Below, piece by piece: positions 61,901 to 64,000 of a DNA stretch of 64,000 nucleotides. Both the position numbers and the translations under genes were made by a program. The notes beneath the pieces were generated by a model. That model was not told the origin of the DNA. It saw only the letters and a list, made by a program, of their open reading frames with translations, and did not search any database. The stretch is taken from positions 669,870 through 733,869 of the forward strand of contig NZ_CP084754.1 of NCBI RefSeq assembly GCF_020535545.1, given 5' to 3'. This DNA comes from Roseateles sp. XES5. Lineage in GTDB: Bacteria > Pseudomonadota > Alphaproteobacteria > Rhizobiales > Rhizobiaceae. Position 1 is the first letter of the stretch. The number at the start of each line of letters is the position of its first letter.

Positions 61901-62291
61901 TGACGGCATTGGCAGCCGAGGCGTTGAGTGCGCCGGTGTTGTAGAAATACTGCGTCCCGCCGCTGACCGCATTGGCGGCGGAGGCGTTGAGCGCGCTGGC
62001 GTCGTTGAAACCCTGCGACCCGCCGCTGACGGCATTGGCGGCAGAGGCATTCAGTGCGCTAGTGTCGCCGAATATCTGCGTCCCGCCGCTGACGGCATTA
62101 TCAGCCGAGGCGTTGAGCGCGCTGGTATCGTAGAAAAGCTGCGTTCCGCTGGCAAATGGGCCACTCGTCGTCTGGTTGCCGGTGAAGGTCTGCGCGGCAG
62201 CTTCCGATCCCAGGCAGATGGCCACAACCCCAGCCAGCACCGTGCTCCCGAGCAGAAGGGAGATGCGGCTCTTACCACGATTGTTATTCAT
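58992..62291 (-). CDS. Autotransporter (type Va secretion) with a 15-unit repeat in the passenger
   Basis: 1099 residues. Signal peptide ~1-33 (LLLGSTVLAGVVAICLGSEA, cut near AAAQ). Residues 47-361 are fifteen 21-residue repeats of the type SGGTQYFWGTSALNASAANA (AIDA-like SGGTQ core). A beta-helical stalk follows with GGTLTLSGMNTYTGPTTIDG and several VTNNAG-type coils. The C-terminal ~280 residues are the beta-barrel (FALWGQGFGGWGSTNSDGSA onward), ending in NFNVRF, the terminal aromatic that the BAM machinery needs. The ATG at 62291 has GAGGATT ahead. Divergent from an AraC gene that may control it. A surface adhesin is likely; the partner is unknown. Confidence 0.9.
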   Translation of the reverse strand: MNNNRGKSRISLLLGSTVLAGVVAICLGSEAAAQTFTGNQTTSGPFASGTQLFYDTSALNASADNAVSGGTQIFGDTSALNASAANAVSGGSQGFNDASALNASAANAVSGGTQYFYNTGALNASAANAVSGGTQFFIDASALNASAADAISGGTQNFYNTSALNASAANAVSGGTQNFGDTSALNASVANAVSGGTQNFGDTSALNASAANAVSGGEQYFWGTSALNASAATAVSGGMQDFNNTSSLNASAADAVSGGTQYFWGTSALNASAATAVSGGMQDFNNTSSLNASAADAVSGGTQYFWGTSALNASAANAVSGGTQYFSETSVLNASATNAVSGGQQYFYDASTLNVLADNALTKDVTVNFDNQYSGPGGTLRLNGYSTVVGAVQSLSAGSGIIENGGAADSVLTIDGSTAGNSSFSGLFRDGGAGRLGLTLAGGTLTLSGMNTYTGPTTIDGGTLAITSTGGIASNVINNATFKNAGTVAGSVTNNAGAIFTHTGGSVSGGVTNAGTVNAKGGALNGAIFNSGAFTVTGTTTGNGAFANSGTFTLAGGDFTGLSSFTNSGLVTAANAGTLGAASFVNATGGIVDLRNGSATNVLNMAGNVTFNAGSTYKVDVNAAGQSDRVAVTGAADISGATLDVSASGMALARYTVLTTTGGLTGTFGTLAGDFGPISAFVGVAASYDTNNAYLDMLRVRDFADAGVARNQKAAAYGIQSISGDNPFFTGNGLYDAVLALPTDAAARNAFDQLSGEVHASVKTALIEDSHFVRDAATNRIRAAFGGVGASRAPVLAYADPADGKTGYAAFASLDSGTVAVAPTTDHFALWGQGFGGWGSTNSDGSAARLSHSTGGFLVGGDVPIFDTWRLGMMAGYSRTDFNVRDRASSGSSDNYHLGLYGGTHWGNLGFRTGATYTWYDISTSRSVAFPGFGDSLKGDDRAGTAQVFGELGYGIRAGSFGFEPFANLVYVNLSTNGFAENGGAAALRSTSTSTGVTFTTLGLHASTDFALGETAATLRSTLGWRHAFGDTTPLATIAFAGGSPFTVAGVPIAKDALVLDIGLDVAITGNTTLGISYGGQYGGNAIDQSVRANFNVRF
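61209..62153 (-). repeat. 63-bp tandem repeat array coding for the autotransporter passenger (15 units)
   Basis: Fifteen in-frame units of 63 bp, each coding 21 residues around SGGTQxF...TSALNASAANAV. Units 9-10 and 11-12 form a near-perfect duplication: 61343-61487 is identical to 61469-61613 (145 nt at an offset of 126), while other units differ more, which shows a recent two-unit duplication. The last unit (QQYFYDASTLNVLADNAL) is the most diverged. Confidence 0.95.
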
Positions 62292-62459
62292 AATCCTCGC
62301 CCCCGCACCATAACCAGCCACTTCAAAAATAAAGGCAACGCGCAGCTTGCGATCGGCGCAGGGGCTCTTTTCCTTCGGCGCAAGGGCTCATCTCATGGTG
62401 AGCCGGCCTATCATGATGCGGGCGGTTGAAAGCGGCCTGGGGAAGATTTAAACGAAGAC

Positions 62460-63467
62460 ATGGAGGACAGGCTTTTATTATCGACAGACTTCGTCGAGCC
62501 GGATTTGCGCAGCGATTACTGGCGCGAAATGGTTGCTCCGTTTTTTGATGCCCTGCCGCTTGAAAGTGCGCGCAACACCCATCTGGAAGGATCGATCGAC
62601 GCACGTTTTATTGCCGGACTCAGCGTCTCCCGCACAACCTTCGGTGCCCAGCACCTCAACCGAAGCCGGCGGCTGACCCTGAGGAGTGAGATGAGCGATT
62701 TCTACATGCTTGAACTCTTCACGGCGGCGAACGGAAAGATGGATTGCCAAGGGCACACAATTACCATCGAAGATGGCGATGTCTGCGTTCTGGATCTTGG
62801 CCGGGCTTTTACAAGTCAGTTTTCTGCTGGTTCAGGGCTGCCCCTTGTTTTGCCGCGCGCGCCGCTGGATCGAGCGCTGGGCGGTCGGCCCCTGCACGGC
62901 CTCCTCCTCAAGGCCGGTCTGCCGGTCACCCAGCTGATTTCCGATCTGGTTCTGAGTCTGGATCGCTTGCCATCCATGGGCATCGCGGTTGCACAAGCCA
63001 TCGAGGAGGCGGTCACGACGCTGCTCATCTCCGTGATTGCCGGCCGGACGATCGACGAGCTGCCGGAGGATCCGGTGCTGAGCCGGATATTCCGCCAGCG
63101 TGTCCTGCAATTCATCGATGCGAACCTACACCGCCCAGACCTCGATCTGGCACTTCTCATGCAGCGGTTCCGGGTGTCGCGCGCCCATCTCTACCGGATG
63201 TTCGCTGGGGACGGCGGGGTGCGGGCCGTCATCCGCGACAGGCGGCTGAATGCCGCCTACCGCCAGCTCCTTTCGCACCGAGGCACGTCCGGTTCGATCA
63301 CCAGCATCGCCCATAAGTTGGGTTTCTCCAGCAGCAATCAGTTCTTGCGGGCTTTCCGCGAGCAGTTTGGCGTGACGCCGAGCGAGGTTCGGAATGAGGG
63401 CATGTCGATTGCGTCTGGCGAAGCGGAATGCGGTCTTCAGGCCCATCTTCGCAAAGTAAAGCGATAG
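62460..63467 (+). CDS. AraC-family transcriptional regulator
   Basis: 335 residues. N-terminal domain of the AraC-binding-domain-like type (YWREMVAPFFDALPLES, DGDVCVLDLGRAFTSQF), C-terminal pair of helix-turn-helix motifs: DLALLMQRFRVSRAHLYRMF and SITSIAHKLGFSSSNQFLRA, then FREQFGVTPSEVR. Divergent from the autotransporter over 168 nt, which contain the inverted repeat GGCTCA-N8-TGAGCC (62385-62404), a possible operator. Likely regulates the autotransporter. Confidence 0.9.
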   Translation: MEDRLLLSTDFVEPDLRSDYWREMVAPFFDALPLESARNTHLEGSIDARFIAGLSVSRTTFGAQHLNRSRRLTLRSEMSDFYMLELFTAANGKMDCQGHTITIEDGDVCVLDLGRAFTSQFSAGSGLPLVLPRAPLDRALGGRPLHGLLLKAGLPVTQLISDLVLSLDRLPSMGIAVAQAIEEAVTTLLISVIAGRTIDELPEDPVLSRIFRQRVLQFIDANLHRPDLDLALLMQRFRVSRAHLYRMFAGDGGVRAVIRDRRLNAAYRQLLSHRGTSGSITSIAHKLGFSSSNQFLRAFREQFGVTPSEVRNEGMSIASGEAECGLQAHLRKVKR

Positions 63468-63725
63468 CCTGGATGTTCAGTCCCGGCATGGCCATGTCTT
63501 GCTGGTCTTGCCAGCAGATGCCGTCCCCAATCGCTTCTAAAGCTTGTGACCGTGATCGTTTGATGCCCTTCCAGGACGGTATATCGCTCTTCCTTTTGGC
63601 CTATCATCCCGCTACCGTCGCGGTCTCCGTCAATCATGATCTGCGTATTCCGCTGACATCGTGAACACTTAACCCCGATGACCTAGCCTACGTTTTCGCG
63701 CATCGTGCGTGTCAGAATCACGCCG

Positions 63726-63830
63726 CTAGAGTTTGTCAGGGAAAAGTGGGAACCGGTTTTCCCGAAAAGGCAAACGAAAACAAAAGAATTTAGAGCATGT
63801 CTGGTTCAATCTGAACCTGACATGCTTTAG
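63726..63830. repeat. Rhizobiaceae-type intergenic palindromic element
   Basis: Starts with CTAGAG, then GGGAAAA-GTGGGAACCGG-TTTTCCC (7-bp arms), then a TAGAGCATGT block with a 15-bp stem (63794-63808 against 63812-63826, one mismatch, loop ATC). The string AAAAGTGGGAACCGGTTTTC is a hallmark of abundant short intergenic repeats in Rhizobiaceae. The ~258 nt between the AraC gene and this element hold no recognisable gene. Confidence 0.8.
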
Positions 63831-63835
63831 GCCTT

Positions 63836-64000
63836 TCATATGGAGTCAGGCTCTTGAGGGGATTCGAACCACCGACGCCACCACACGGCTACAGGAAAAC
63901 TAACTCGCAAAACGGCTTTGATCTTTGCGATGGCCTCGGTGGTCGACGGCACCGTTTTCCTGTCTGCGAGGATGAAGAACAGTTCGCCGTCTCCTCCAGT
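63836..64000 (-). CDS. C-terminal end of an unidentified frame (runs off the window)
   Basis: 54 codons open from the window edge to a TGA at 63836. The first ~35 residues (GELFFILADRKTVPSTTEAI) read like protein, the rest (VWWRRWFESPQEPDSI) less so. No family recognised. It may be the end of a real gene, or chance. Confidence 0.3.
   Translation of the reverse strand, partial: TGGDGELFFILADRKTVPSTTEAIAKIKAVLRVSFPVAVWWRRWFESPQEPDSI

Noticed and set aside
61209..62153. Regular repeats considered as a CRISPR array
   Set aside because: Units are contiguous, in frame and coding, without unique spacers; they belong to the autotransporter gene.
63848..63880. A tRNA T-arm-like string (GGGATTCGAACCACCGAC) near the right end
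   Set aside because: The T stem would have a mismatch, there is no acceptor or anticodon arm and no CCA end. At most a tRNA fragment or att-like remnant; more probably chance within the partial frame at 63836-64000.

Overview
The window is GC-rich, densely packed chromosomal or megaplasmid DNA of an alphaproteobacterium. It is most likely of the order Hyphomicrobiales (Rhizobiales), in or near the Sinorhizobium/Shinella/Rhizobium group. The grounds are a phnW-phnA-phnY phosphonate operon of the type known from Sinorhizobium, the gene content, codon use dominated by GTC/CCG/CTC-CTG, and intergenic hairpin elements of the kind common in Rhizobiaceae. I see no rRNA gene, intact tRNA gene, insertion sequence, phage gene or CRISPR array.

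Layout. 1-5.6 kb: 2-aminoethylphosphonate (2-AEP) degradation (phnY partial, phnA, phnW), an NptA-type phosphate transporter with a PhoU-like tail, and a divergent LysR regulator. 5.7-7.5 kb: a MarR regulator divergent from a small cupin and a DoxX-type membrane protein. 7.9-33.5 kb: a large aromatic-amine and phenylacetate region. It holds a copper amine oxidase, an aldehyde dehydrogenase, a FeaR-like AraC regulator, a fused enoyl-CoA hydratase/3-hydroxyacyl-CoA dehydrogenase, a Liv-type ABC importer, paaN, then paaG-paaI-paaK-paaR (+ strand) and paaJ-A-B-C-D-E-(ferritin-like paralogue)-Z-thioesterase (- strand), ending with paaX. 33.8-39.1 kb: an Lrp-type regulator divergent from a complete 2-oxoacid dehydrogenase (fused E1 alpha-beta, E2, E3). 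39.3-41.2 kb: a chemoreceptor. 41.3-50.3 kb: a cyclitol/sugar catabolic operon (IolE-like, ChbG-like, ABC importer, two Gfo/Idh/MocA dehydrogenases, an RpiR-type HTH stub) with a divergent MocR-type regulator. 50.5-53.0 kb: a glutathione transferase, a YafY/WYL regulator and zinT behind a Zur-box-like palindrome. 53.1-58.6 kb: a cyanophycin locus (cyanophycinase, CphA and a second, Mur-ligase-only protein). 59.0-63.5 kb: a repeat-rich autotransporter and a divergent AraC regulator. The window ends in an intergenic repeat and the C-terminal end of an unidentified frame.

How it works together. The amine oxidase and aldehyde dehydrogenase should turn phenylethylamine-type amines into phenylacetate. 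PaaK makes phenylacetyl-CoA, PaaABCDE epoxidises it, PaaG isomerises it, PaaZ opens and oxidises the ring, the fused FadJ-like protein can supply the PaaF and PaaH steps, and PaaJ releases acetyl-CoA and succinyl-CoA. So the window appears to hold a full amine-to-TCA route plus a dedicated importer and two regulators (PaaR and PaaX).

The most unusual signals are: (i) two internal tracts in the paa genes (paaK, and the paaJ 3' end plus paaA 5' part) whose codon use switches to a foreign style; (ii) a third PaaA/PaaC-like ferritin-fold gene inside the paa operon; (iii) a Mur-ligase-only partner of cyanophycin synthetase; (iv) a 15-unit 63-bp repeat with a recent duplication in an autotransporter; (v) a livM frame that runs 320 nt into livG because of an apparent one-base slip in a G-tract; and (vi) a 28-bp element shared by the two phosphonate-cluster promoters.
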